Assembly: GCA_015501585.1 (NCBI GenBank)
Contig: JADNRY010000463.1
Span: forward strand, 1-46,578
DNA from: Rhodocollybia butyracea
Lineage: Eukaryota; Basidiomycota; Agaricomycetes; Agaricales; Omphalotaceae
Length of the DNA: 46,578 nucleotides
Reading direction: 5' to 3'
Shown piece by piece: positions 24,517-35,250 of the stretch (position 1 is its first letter; the number at the start of each line of letters is the position of its first letter). The notes beneath the pieces are model-generated. The model made no database searches and was not told the DNA's origin. It saw only the letters and a list, made by a program, of their open reading frames with translations. The translations under genes were made by a program, and so were the position numbers.

Positions 24517-24724
24517 CGACGTCGAACACCGGGGGCTTCCGAATCACGACCAGACAGTGAGCCAATCCAAAGTAAGCAGTCGGAGAAAACAAAGGCAGGT
24601 TTCTGGCGGTCTAATAAAGGGAACTGACAAAGGGCCTGATTCTCCCAAGTAGTCGGTCGAAGTAAACAATCCATATGGTCGATCTGCAAAACGATCATTG
24701 ACCCTTTGTGATTACCTGTTCTTT

Positions 24725-24772
24725 AGAAAGGAAAGGGAAGAAAGGAAAGGAAAGGAAGGGAAGGGAAAGAAA
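24725..24772 (+). repeat. 48-base uninterrupted purine tract
   Basis: Only A and G occur from 24725 to 24772, as irregular AAAGG/GAAGG units. It lies upstream of copy D and could be a simple-sequence expansion or a triplex-forming promoter tract. Confidence 0.8.
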
Positions 24773-25161
24773 CCGGCCAGGAAAGAAAATTGGTGTGCCA
24801 ACTTGATCAGTTGCTGGTTGTCTAGTAGTAGCGGTTCAATTGAATAGAAATCCAGGGCCAAGCATAGTAAAAAAACAAGAACTGTGCACATATTGCTGCA
24901 GCCTAGACATTACGCGGGCTCATTTATACGCCAACGATGGTCGATTCCAAGTGAACATTTTGAGCAATATTTCGGGCAAGCTCGGACCAGCACTTACATA
25001 CGTAGGAGGCATTTTTTGATTAGTACATATCTCCAGCCATATGATGCTCCTCACACAACGCTCTCCGGCGACTCCTTTAGTTGATGATATAAATTGAGCT
25101 CTCTTTGTACCAACTTTGTACAGACAATATCAGAAAATATACCCTACCAATGCCCTATATT

Positions 25162-27294
25162 CTATATATCCGTTGCGATAGCTTTTTCAATGATAGTGAT
25201 CGATTCTATCGAGCGCGGCTTGATGATACACGGAAATGGTAAAGGATGACTGCGGATTCGCCCAGCAAATTGTCAGCGCTACCAGAGTCAACCTCATAAA
25301 CACGGCTCACATAATAGCACCATCAGTATACTCATACTCCGTTATGTCGATATCCTTCCCGTCCTCATCCTTAGCAGGCAAGATATCAAACACCGCGAGC
25401 AAGGAAACAAGGGTGTACCACACGGTTGCGTCGGCGAAGAATCTCCCAACGCAGATTCTACAATGTATAGTGAGAAGGATGAACCAAGACGTTGTCTGTA
25501 CTAACCTCCTGCCGAACCCAAAAGCAGGGACAAAAGTGTCATCGTTGGGTTTTCCATCTGCATCGAGGAAACGTTCAGGGATGAAACGATCAGCATCCTT
25601 GTATTTCGACTCATCGCGAGTCATGGCCCTAAATTTATTCAGTATCAGCCGCGATATCATGCGTGGTTGATAATGCGCACCAGACGTTCGGGAAACACTG
25701 CGTTCCTATCCATAGTCTCAACGTCAGCTTTTCTTCTCCATCGCGTCAAAGCAACTCACCCTTCGGAATAAACCACCCCATATAAACATCATCCTCACTC
25801 GTCGTATGTGCGATCCCCAGGGCGTAACAGGGTACCATCGCATCACCTCTCTATACGCTGCTTCACAGTAAGGCATGAACTCTCTGTCGGTAAATTCAGG
25901 AAGCCTCTTCCTGCCTGTAACGTGGTCAATCTCGGACTGAATCTTTCGTTGGGCAGAGGGGCTGAGCACCATAGCGCGGAATATTGTTGAGAGGGACGAG
26001 ACAGTCTGGAAGGAATCAGTAGAGCTGGAGTAAGGTCCAAAGACAAAAGAATCATTTACCGTGTCGACCCCACCGGCATAAGACGTTGTGGCGACATGGC
26101 GAAGGACGTCCTCCCGCTCTTGTCCGCGTAGACCGCCGATATGATCTGTATCTCCAAGATATTCAGCAACAAGGGACTCGCTCCCCTGGCCCATTCTCTA
26201 CAATATCAACCGAAGTCTCAGAGAATCATGCCTTCAAGAAGCTAGATACTGACCATCTTTTCTTTCGTAGCCTCAAACGGCACAAATTGCATCTCCCTTG
26301 TTAACCTTGTCCCATTCTCCGCATACTTCAAAAATCCACACCCGGGAACCCATGTAGGCAGATATCTCAAGAAAGGAAAGGTCTCCACAAGAAATTTCCC
26401 TGGAACCAGGCAGTCCGACATGATACCCATGGCTTGTTTCCCAATGTGGATGAGGGGATCGTCGATGGAGTCGACGGAAGAGCCATACACGATAGACATC
26501 ATGATTGAGATCGAGAGTCTGCGAAGAGAAAAAGCACATAGTCAGGGAAAGAAGAAACGGCATACTCGGAAATGGACGGCAAAACGTTAGATATGATAGG
26601 CAGGGATGGAAGACATACAAAGTATTATGTTGCATAAACTGCCCGGAGTCTCTAACAGCCTCTTAAGCCACTCGTGTATCTTCCTTCTTTGAATGGACTG
26701 ATAATCTCCTACAGCATCGGGACGGAACATCTGCTGGAACATCCGTCGATGTTTGCGCCATTCGTCGTTGTATCCCATGTGGAGGAGGTTGAAGGCCCAT
26801 CCTGTTCTGTAAAACAAATGAGTCAAGACAACGATGCGCACTCAGGGCAGAATCAAGGACTTACAGATCGATCATAGTACTATGTGTACGGTCAGAATAT
26901 ATCTTTGACCTCTTCTCCAATAAATCATTCGCAGCTTTGACTGAGTTCAGGAATAATATCGATTTTCCGGGATCCGCGCATATACAAGGTCGCCTTTTTT
27001 CAGTAATCGTCAAAACTGGTAGCTTCACAGAGGAACGTGAGACGAGGAAAGAGCACTGACCATAATCCTTCCCCCACTGTGACGCGGTAATCCACTGCTT
27101 CCCCTTTGGCAGCTGGCGTGCATTGCCTATGAACAGCTCAGGCTTGGGCCAGGTGGTAGGGGAAGTCCTCGCCTCCGCTTTGAGCTGCTAAGAGTGACGG
27201 CAAGGTATATCCCGATGACCACAATAGCAAAGCTCACAGGTCTTGAAAGGCTGAGCCTGAGGCCGGGATTGATGAATTGGACCATAATGCTCAT
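25162..27294 (-). CDS. Cytochrome P450 monooxygenase with four one-base frame breaks
   Basis: Membrane-bound haem monooxygenase; substrate unknown. Ten exons: 27294-27061, 26993-26865, 26806-26619, 26518-26254, 26197-26060, 26005-25760, 25705-25681, 25628-25506, 25457-25311 and 25249-25162. Introns run from 48 to 100 bases. Visible motifs are an N-terminal hydrophobic anchor (SFAIVVIGIYLAVTL) followed by LPLPPGP, C-helix WRKHRRMF, I-helix AGGVDT, K-helix EVMR (about 372-375), DRFIPERF and the haem loop FGFGRRICVG (Cys about 453). The frame changes four times, always by one missing base at a G/C run: near 27146-27150, 26969-26971, 26642-26646 and 25815-25818. With four bases restored the exon sum is 1,587 (528 residues). 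It is either a recently inactivated gene or an intact gene with consensus errors. An alternative start lies at 27285. Confidence 0.8.
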
Positions 27295-27812
27295 AGTCAC
27301 CGAGCAGAGATCATGAATACTTCCAGGGCGTGAGGGCCTTCGTTCTCATGACCTGGCAAAAATGATTTTCGTTCGTTCCGTTCTCACCAATAAGCGCATG
27401 TGCGTTATATGTTCCATCAGCTCAACATCAGCTTCTTCAGGTTCTTGCGTATCATTGGCTGGGAGCTTTGGCCTCAAATTAGTAATAGAGATATGTTAAC
27501 AACTTGAACTTGGGGTACATTGATAACCTGCCAAGTGGAAAGTGCAAACCAATATATTTTATACCACTAAATTGATGAAGAAGCTTCCAGGAATGGGCAT
27601 CGGGAAATGCTGGTCCTCACACTACAGTCTGCATCGAACGAATAGATTAAACTGATGCTCATTCTTTGGGAAGGTCACCAGAAAAGATTCTTGTCATATC
27701 AATGAGATAACTTTGTACCCTTCCTCTAGGACGCTACATCTTCTTCTCGATTTTCCATTCAGCCATTCGAGACAACGGGGTATTAAGGTAAGAGAACACC
27801 AGGCTCTAGTCG

Positions 27813-27827
27813 CACGATTTTATCGTG
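27813..27827. repeat. Hairpin CACGAT-TTT-ATCGTG, first copy
   Basis: Perfect six-base inverted repeat with a three-base loop. The same sequence plus the following GTTC occurs at 34952-34970. Both copies lie some 300-500 bases upstream of the two duplicated paralog genes, so it was probably duplicated with them. Confidence 0.6.
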
Positions 27828-28262
27828 GTTCGTCAACATGTGGAGTTGATTCATGTCATGGGAGCCACCTACTGGGTGAATTAGACGTCCGCCTCTCCAC
27901 TGATCGTCGTAAACACCCCGCAGCTGGAGGAAACAGGTGGCCTGCATACGGCATGTCAAAATTGTTCTTGGTATCTCTGATAGCAAGCTCTTACCTTTCA
28001 CTTGGTCAATACATATCGTGCCATGATCCAGAAACAGTGGGTTCGTCAACAGCACGATGAATTGAAGGGCTGGTAATCAACCTGCCTATAAGTATGGGAT
28101 GTAGTGGGTCGAATCTGTAATCGCATCGATAAAGAGGCCATCTCAGGAGATCTCAGGGCCATCATAGAGTCTCCCACAAAGTCTCCCAAAAATTAAAATG
28201 TCGTCACTTCCACTATTCGGATTCGACTCAAACATCAACGTCAATCCACAGACCCAGATACG

Positions 28263-28269
28263 TATATAA
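28263..28269 (+). promoter_or_regulatory. TATA-like element of the 28.3-kb paralog
   Basis: TATATAA followed by CTAAGCTGCCC, 82 bases before the ATG. The same element, TATATAACCAAGCTGCCC, precedes the paralog at 35251. Confidence 0.55.
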
Positions 28270-28344
28270 CTAAGCTGCCCCTCTAGGAGGACACGAAAAA
28301 TATCTCTCAAACCGACATTGACCCACCTATCAAACCACATCACA

Positions 28345-29640
28345 ATGGCTCCCACCGTCTACGAAGAATATGCCGAGCTCATGAACCCTAATGGACCTGG
28401 GTACTATCTATTCCGACCCCAACCATTTAGCGAGTGCCACCCCGGTGCGATTGGATGTTTTGACAAGAACGGAACCTTTATCCAGGTTACAGATATTTCA
28501 GAGCCTGGTCGCCCCGAGCAAGACGGGTATGCGCCCTTTAGCCGCACCCTTACCAGGTCGCCTCCTGAGACGACGCTATGGAAGACTAGGTCCTCGGGTA
28601 GTGAGGCTGAACATAGCTTCGGACTTGAGGGAGGCGTCTCCGGTGCCCTGTCTGCTGCTCCCATCGACGTCGCGGCCGAGGCAAAGAACAAATGGGGCAA
28701 GACCGGAAAGGCGGCACTTATCACCAATAATCTTATAGTGGAGGAGAAGTTCCGGCGTTCACCTAGAGGTCCGATCGAGGATTGGATCAAGGCTAATGCC
28801 AAGGCTCTTGTAAAAGGTGAATACAGGAAGGAAATCGCTGATTATGGACTGTGGGCTATTTCGAAAACTTGGTCTACCGATGAGTGCCAGATCAAAATGG
28901 AAAGTGCCCATAGTCGGGATTCTAGCGGAGGTTTGAATGTTGGAGCTACTGGTATTGCGAAGGGTGGAGCTAATGCATCGTCATCGGTGAAGAGCAACAG
29001 TGAGGGTTGGACTACATACAAGGCATCGGAGGTTTGTGTGTCCGCATCCTCTGGTCGTGTTTGGTTTCTGAATTTCTGCAGGCCGATGCGTCACTCGTTG
29101 TCGCGTACGGTGGGACTGCCTTCAGGCTTGCCACCTTTACCAAATTTTTCGGTAGAAGCGTAAGCGTTTTCCGATGATTTACTCGACATGAACTAACCCC
29201 CAAATGGATCCAGTACCTCAAAGAAACCGAAACCAGAACTGCCGATGCCAACGAGTACATCAAGCTCATTTTTTGACGAGAACGGAAATCAGACCGGATT
29301 CGAGTACTACAGAACCGTATTCGACGAGAATGGCAAGGCGATCGGGGAAGAGAAGATCGACAAAGAGGCCGAAAGGAAGGCAGCGGAAGAAAAGCAGAAG
29401 CTCGTTGACGAAATGAACGCCCAACAGGAAGCTCAGGAGGAAGTCGTCCTGGAAAGTGGTGCTACTTTCGGAGAGTCCGAGTCTGAGGATGAAGACTCTG
29501 AGGAGGAGAAAGAGGAGTTCAAAAGAAAGATCATGGAGGCCTATCAAATCCAGGACGAGACAGAGAGGAGGGCCGCGATTGCCAAGTTGATGGCTGAGAA
29601 CATGGTTGAGGTAACCCAGACAGAAAGCTTTATATCTTAG
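28345..29640 (+). CDS. Basidiomycete-type unknown paralog 1 (frameshifted tail)
   Basis: Function unknown; sister of the gene at 35251. Exons are 28345-29031, 29082-29159 and 29214-29640, with introns of 50 and 54 bases at the same places as in the sister. The N-terminal body holds PGAIGCFDKNGTFIQVTD, GGVSGALSAAP, a Lys/Arg-rich PIEDWIKANAKALVK segment, ADYGLWAISKTWSTDEC and GWTTYKASE, then VVAYGGTAF: a likely beta-sheet domain with no signal peptide or membrane helix. The tail has FDENGNQTG, a charged coiled-coil-like KEAERKAAEEK stretch and an acidic ATFGESESE region. A six-T run (29269-29274) puts TGA in frame at 29274; with five Ts the frame would continue to 29638-29640 (about 396 residues). 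Read literally the protein is about 275 residues. A gasdermin-like pore-former fold is a speculative idea only. Confidence 0.7.
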
Positions 29641-29790
29641 AGGATGGGCCCTTCTATATTCGTGTCGTTGCTAGCGATAAAATGCGAAGTATTCTTGGTT
29701 CTATGCTGTCAAAGTTTTGCAATACGGGTGCTTTTGGCTTGAATTAATCACTGGCTTGTAACAATTTGTATGTAGATGAGCAGGTGCATG

Positions 29791-29816
29791 ACACCGTTGG
29801 TGAAGTGGTTATGAAA
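29791..29816 (+). repeat. 5' fragment of tRNA-Gly-like repeat
   Basis: ACACCGTTGGTGAAGTGGTT is identical to the acceptor and D-arm start of the complete copies at 37976 and 40558. The sequence then diverges and no anticodon or T-arm follows. Confidence 0.65.
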
Positions 29817-30000
29817 CGAGTGTGAGAGGATCGACCACCACCATCTATATTTTCGGATCGAACTTTTAACCCAGCCAACTCTGCAGCTCTACTCTACACT
29901 ATAATTCCTTATCTTCTTACCAGTTTCCGGGTCTCAGAACAACAACTGGGTCGTCTCACAAGAAATATGTTCCAAGGCATCCTGAGACATAGTCGCTAGA

Positions 30001-30825
30001 CACTATGCCAGCGTCAAAAAATATCGGGCGAAATTTTCTGCGAAAGTATCCTTGTAATTACTTACCTTTTTCGGTATAAATGGCGCTCGAAATTCTCCAA
30101 TAATTCCCTCTGAAAAATAGATTGTAATTCATTGTCTTTTTCAATACAAATTTCGTCTGTAATCTATTGTCTTTTTCGAGCGAAAAAGATAAGGAGATTG
30201 CTTATCTTTTTCGCCCGTGATTAATTGAAAATTTCGAGCGATATTTTTACAAGGTAATAATTGGACAATGATTGGGCAAGAACTGGGCAAGAATTGGTAG
30301 CTCCATCATGTGATGTAGATATGACAAGCATTGCCAAATGTGGCTTATCTGAGGCGTGAAAGTTATATACCATGCCACAATCAACGGTCTTGGATTCTCT
30401 TTCTAAGATAGTTTGAGATTGTACCGATATCTTATTTAGCTTTATGTCATTACAGTGTGGCTATTTGCTTGGTTTACCGTATTTACACGTTAGATTTATG
30501 CCAAAAGGCTACGACAGCTACATCACATGATCGCGCTGCCCAATTCTTGCCCAATCATTGTCCAATTATTACCTTGTAAAAATATCGCTCGAAATTTTCA
30601 ATTAATCACGGGCGAAAAAGATAAGCAATCTCTATATCTTTTTCGCTCGAAAAAGACAATAGATTACAGACGAAATTTGTATTGAAAAAGACAATGAATT
30701 ACAATCTATTTTTCAGAGGAAATTATCGGAGAATTTCAAGCGACATTTATACCGAAAAAGGTAAGTAATTACAAGGATAATTTCGCAAAAAATTTCGCCC
30801 GATATTTTTTGACGCTGGCGTAGTG
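30001..30825. mobile_element. Non-autonomous CACTA-type foldback element
   Basis: An 825-base element bounded by the 3-base direct repeat AGA (29998-30000 and 30826-30828). It starts CACTATGCCAGCGTCAAAAA and ends with the complement (GACGCTGGCGTAGTG). The terminal inverted repeats are about 288 bases long (30001-30289 and about 30538-30825) and nearly identical, with scattered substitutions. CTTTTTC motifs recur inside the arms, as subterminal repeats do in CACTA elements. The central 250 bases code for nothing visible and contain a further small inverted pair (CATCATGTGATGTAG/CTACATCACATGATC). CACTA ends plus a 3-bp target duplication fit the En/Spm (CMC) superfamily; the transposase would be supplied from elsewhere. 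Confidence 0.85.
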
Positions 30826-30828
30826 AGA

Positions 30829-33287
30829 GTCGCTACTGCTGCTACATCGTCTCACAGATGACTTAGGAAGTGTCCAAGGTATGCTATATAGATCTATGTA
30901 TGCTGATGAACTTGTATATAGTATTTGTTGCTTTCGCTGCCTTTGCTGCCTCCGATATTACGGATTCTTCATCCCATGGACCTGTGATACTCCAGGTTTG
31001 AGATTTACGCCCTTCTACCTGGCTACAGCCTCTGTATCCCTCCCATTACTGTTGGCACTCCCAGTTCTCTGATACATCAGCCCTACCATCTGAAATTATC
31101 AGATTGAAAGTGAGTGTTAAAACTGAACAGAGGCTGGCTTGTCCTTGGGTCATTTTGATCTCCCACCCTTCAATCATCTGCTGTGGCTCCTGGTGGCCTG
31201 CTCCTCCCTCCCAAAGCTCTCCTCTCTTGAGCCACTCACTCTCTTGGAATTATTTCGAGTTGGCAGAATTTACAACTCTTTGCACGGACTGCCATATTTT
31301 ATAGGCATTCCCTATAACAGACCTTCACCCCCTGTTTAGCTCATTAATGGGGACACTCCTCGCTTGCTCATAACCGATTTGTCCTTCGACTGGAGTGACA
31401 AGGGTACAGTTTGTTTACAAAGAGGTTGGGGGGGATTCTGATAGCGTATGAATGCTCCTTACGTTCACATAAAACCCTAGGGTGCTGGTGCGCCGGTTTC
31501 GCCACTGGTTGCATGGGATTTGGTAACTTGTGCAAATAGGGATAGCACAGGAAGCCGCCCAGGATCTCGCAAGAGCCATTAAGGCCACAGTGCGGTTACG
31601 CCTGCCTGGGGACCTGGTTTTGCCCTAGCTCCCTCCCTCTTTTCATTAGGGCAGAATGTGCTCCATTGAGCTGTAGATAGGTAATCGTAACAGCTAGCCT
31701 TGTACTTATGTACCTGGCCTTGCTAACATCCCTGCATCGGCCTCGCAGTCTACCTTCTCCATGAGAGTCGAGCTCGCTGCCTGTGCTGGTGTAGGGACCG
31801 GCTAGTTCCCTTCGGGGGACCGCTTTCAGCTGAGGCTGAATGGGCCGTGTAATCAATTCCAATTCCAATTCATGCTTGCCTTCCATTTGTTTCATGTATC
31901 TTTGGGTAAATTCTTAGGTAGCAAGCGGCTCGGGTTCGATTCCCGAACGGTGTATTATATCTTGCCGATCTCGCGCTGTTTTTTTCGGGCCCTCGGAGGT
32001 AGATTCCCCTACCTCAGATCTCCTGTGTACAATTCATACATAGATATATATATCTACTTGATGTTTTGCTTAAGTATACAACAACCATCCAATCTTTGTG
32101 ACAAAGACTGGATACCTGGATGAGAGCAAAAGCAAAACGTAGGCACTGCAATCACACCCTGATATCATGTTTTGCTGTAGATACGTAGATAGTCTAGATA
32201 TTCTCCTCATCCGATGATGATCCAAATATCGTCAGAGATAGAACTCAATTACGACGCTGTAGTCTATCAAGTTCCTATCAAACTACAACGTAGTACACCC
32301 GACTCCTTTTTATGCTTGTGTTGACTCGGAGCTCTAATCTGCGATGTGGATACAAATCCTTATAACAGTGGGTTGTCTGATCTCCAATAACGCGATGGAA
32401 GAATACATTCCTAAAGGTAGGTTCAAAGAAAGGTTCTTTTGTTACAAACAGACTCAAGAACAAGGTGACTGGAAACCGAAATGACTCACCAGCTATTGGC
32501 AGTGAACCTGCCTTGAATAATCTGAAAATGATTATATGTATATCCTTAATGCTAGGAGATGATTTTGAAGTAATTACTTATGCACGAGTTGGCTACTCTG
32601 GCCGCCTCCTTAGTACCTAGATTTATTGCCATGACCACAAAGTACAGTAAGGTCGAGAAGTCTTTGAAGCTCACATTTCTCGTGTACGACAACACTTGGC
32701 ACGAATCCATTGGCTACACAAAAATTGCCCCTCAAATCTCTACTATCAACGTTGCCTTTGCAAGTAAGGCCAGGTAAGGCCGGGGGTGAATGTTAGTATT
32801 TACCGAATTTTACCGTAAGTAAACCGAGATGACAACTTCCTTTCTGGTACTTTTTTCGAGGAATCTGCAGGAGAACATCTTCTCCCTAGATACTGTGAGT
32901 AGGACATAGCATATATACTATCTCTTCCCTTTGTACAACTTGGTAACTACTCTCACGTAGAGTACAGCTTTGACTTTCCAACTTCGTTCCTAGTATCAAC
33001 AGCTTTGACTTGCCTTCTTTATTCACGGTCTTACTTTATTAGTCAGTGTACGACACCTACATAAATAGTTCATTGTTTCACCAACTCAAAGTTATCATCC
33101 TTCAAATAATACATATGTGCCAGCGCCCCAACTAAAATATAACACACAAAAACCATGCCCGAAATCCTCCTGAAATAAATTCCGCGGAAGATTACGGGAA
33201 AAAGAGGGGCTATAAAACCTGTCTTAAAGCCTGTCTGTCTGCGGCTAAAACATCCCTTGTTTCCTTACCATTACACCATAACATCCC
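30829..33287. other. Intergenic stretch with one truncated tRNA-like copy
   Basis: About 2.5 kb without a gene I can support. Frames at 31104-31339 and 31596-31895 are short and without domains. A truncated tRNA-like copy lies at 31871-31954. Confidence 0.45.
31871..31954 (+). pseudogene. 5'-truncated tRNA-Gly(TCC)-like copy
   Basis: From CATGCTTGCCTTCC onward it matches the complete copies: anticodon stem CTTGC/GCAAG, TCC anticodon, an intron-like insert, and an intact T-arm and acceptor 3' strand (GGTTCGATTCC, ACGGTGT). The acceptor 5' strand and D-arm are replaced by repeated AATTCC, so it cannot fold into a tRNA. Confidence 0.7.
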
Positions 33288-34231
33288 ATGGCGATCCAAT
33301 TCCTCATCGTACCAGGCGCATGGCATCCCGCCCAAGCCTATTTCCTTCTCGCCGATACCCTCCAAAAGCATGGATTCAAAGCCTCCATCGCAGCATATCC
33401 TAGTCTGAACCCCCGAATCCTGCGGATGTGAGCGTTGCGAAAGACACCGCTGCCGTGCGGCTCCTGCTTCGCTCCGTGCTCTCTGGGGAACAAAATCAGG
33501 GGAACCATGACGAAGGAGTGAAGGTGGTAGTGGTGAATCATTCGTTTGGTGGGATGATAGGATGTGCGGCTGCGTATGGGGAGCATGTCGCAGGAAGAAG
33601 GGAAAGGGGAGAGAAGGGGGGTGTGATTGGTATTATTAATATCGCAGGGTTCACGGGAATAGAGGGGATGAGCATGATGCAGGGGACTGGAAAGCATGCG
33701 GATTACGTGCGGTTGGACAAGGTGATTATCGATTTTGTTTTTGCCAATGTTGAACGGGCTTGTATAACCCTTACTTATGCACTGACTTGATAGCCTACTC
33801 TCGGCCTTTGCGAAGTCGAGAATCCGAAAGAGGTTTTCTTCCATGATGTGGATGACGATTTAGGTATGCGTTCATCTATCGAATACTTCTTCAGAAGAAT
33901 GTTCTGAAGACTGACCCCTCCATGCTCAATAGCCCAAAAAACGATAAAATCATTACTTCCACATGCCCTCCACGTCTTTGAAACAGCCCCAGGTCCATCC
34001 GCAGCCACAGAAGCCGCATTCGAAGGCCGTCTCGCATTCTTGAAAACCACGGAAGACAAGGCTTTGCCTCCTTCGGCACAGGATTATATTATGGGTATAA
34101 TCGAGGGTAGTGGCGTGAAGTGGTTGAGAAAGGAGATTCAGGCTAGCCATAGTCCGTTTTTGAGCAAGCCGGAAGAAACTGCAAGGATCTTGGGAGAGTG
34201 GGGGGTGTATTTTGAAGGTTTGAGTTGTTAG
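33288..34231 (+). CDS. Alpha/beta hydrolase, esterase-like (one frame break)
   Basis: Probable small-molecule esterase or lipase-like serine hydrolase. Exons are 33288-33721, 33794-33863 and 33933-34231, with introns of 72 and 69 bases. The N-terminus is MAIQFLIVPGAWHPAQAYF (oxyanion strand), the nucleophile elbow is VNHSFGGMIG (Ser), and the C-terminal catalytic His is in ASHSPFLSKPEE. No signal peptide is seen. The frame breaks at the five-C run 33410-33414: as written exon 1 stops at TGA after NPRILRM, while NPADVSVAKDTAAV follows one frame over. One more C makes the exon sum 804 bases (267 residues). A degraded copy of its 3' end lies at 38112, and the DNA downstream is a decayed copy of the TBC gene, so this locus is one half of a duplicated segment. 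Confidence 0.75.
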
Positions 34232-34339
34232 GTAGAGCGTAGATAGGAATTGAAAGAAATCACCCCCTGGATATTTATATTTTGTCTTTACATTTTTGGT
34301 TACAATTGCGACGTTGAATTAGTACAAATGGAATCGGAA

Positions 34340-34860
34340 TCGGAATGTAGAAGCTGGGTTGCTCCGCTCCAGAAGGTTTTACAAATCTTACAGTATCGGT
34401 TACTATCCCCAACCAAATAACGCCCCCCAATATCCTCTCCAACGGAAACCGCTCGCTCCTCATCCCACGATTCCCATACACCACCAACGCAATAGCAAGA
34501 ACCAGCACCGCACCCGCGCGCGCGTCAATCATCACTTCCGAACGAGGAAGCAGCACCGGTAATGGGGGACGATATCCGCTGCGTCTGCATAGCTTGGGAG
34601 GCCCGCGGGGTCTTCGGACCAGGTGTAGACAACGCTGAGGGGGCCCATGGTAAAGGAGAGGAGAGGGACGAGGAAGGTGTCTGAATCTTGGGATTAGGTT
34701 TGGGTTTGGGTTTGGGAAGGGTCGGGTTGGGAGGCATCGTTTAGGGATTGGGAAGCATCGTTGGGTCCAGAGGAGATTTCTGATGTATCTGTATCTTTAG
34801 AGGGATCTGGAGAAGAGGTGGAAGAGGAGGAACGGGGTGATTATGGGTATCCTGAGATGT
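34340..34860 (-). pseudogene. Degraded 3' copy of the TBC gene
   Basis: Minus-strand sequence matches the C-terminal third of the TBC gene at 38538-40466. It has MGPLSVVYTWSEDPAGLP, then a deletion, then LPRSEVMIDARAGAVLVLAI (the membrane segment) and RSERFPLERIL. An in-frame stop occurs in the Gln/Thr repeat encoded by the GGTTTG hexamers (34688-34706). Its position just after a hydrolase gene mirrors the order at 38.1-40.5 kb. Confidence 0.75.
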
Positions 34861-34951
34861 ATTTAAATAGATATCTGTAAGCTATCTGAGCCTCGCGGAT
34901 GCCGCGAGGCGTTTCTCCCCCCGGCGCTAGCCTTTTTGCTGTTGAATGGTA

Positions 34952-34966
34952 CACGATTTTATCGTG
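34952..34966. repeat. Hairpin CACGAT-TTT-ATCGTG, second copy
   Basis: Same hairpin as at 27813-27827, about 285 bases before the second unknown paralog. Confidence 0.6.
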
Positions 34967-35202
34967 GTTCCGTTGTCATTAATCCCAACAAGTACACTAA
35001 CATTTCTGTCAATGCGCTTGACGGAAAGCCATAACATATGTACTTACAACATATGTACGTACTCAGAAATCTTTACATCCCTTCCCCAAATGTGACCACT
35101 TCCACTATTCGGATCCAGACGTCGACGGGCCATCGATAAACCCTGATAAACCCCTACACCAATCAACGTAAGTATCAACGTCAAATCATATACCCAGATA
35201 CA

Positions 35203-35209
35203 TATATAA
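35203..35209 (+). promoter_or_regulatory. TATA-like element of the 35.3-kb paralog
   Basis: TATATAA 42-48 bases before the ATG at 35251, followed by CCAAGCTGCCC as in the sister gene. Confidence 0.55.
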
Positions 35210-35250
35210 CCAAGCTGCCCCCTCGAGGAGATACCTATCAAACTACATCA

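Larger units (their letters stand above)
27295..28344. other. Intergenic region
   Basis: Divergent upstream region of the P450 (minus) and the 28.3-kb paralog (plus). It contains the hairpin CACGAT-TTT-ATCGTG at 27813-27827, also found at 34952-34966. No gene is supported. Confidence 0.5.
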
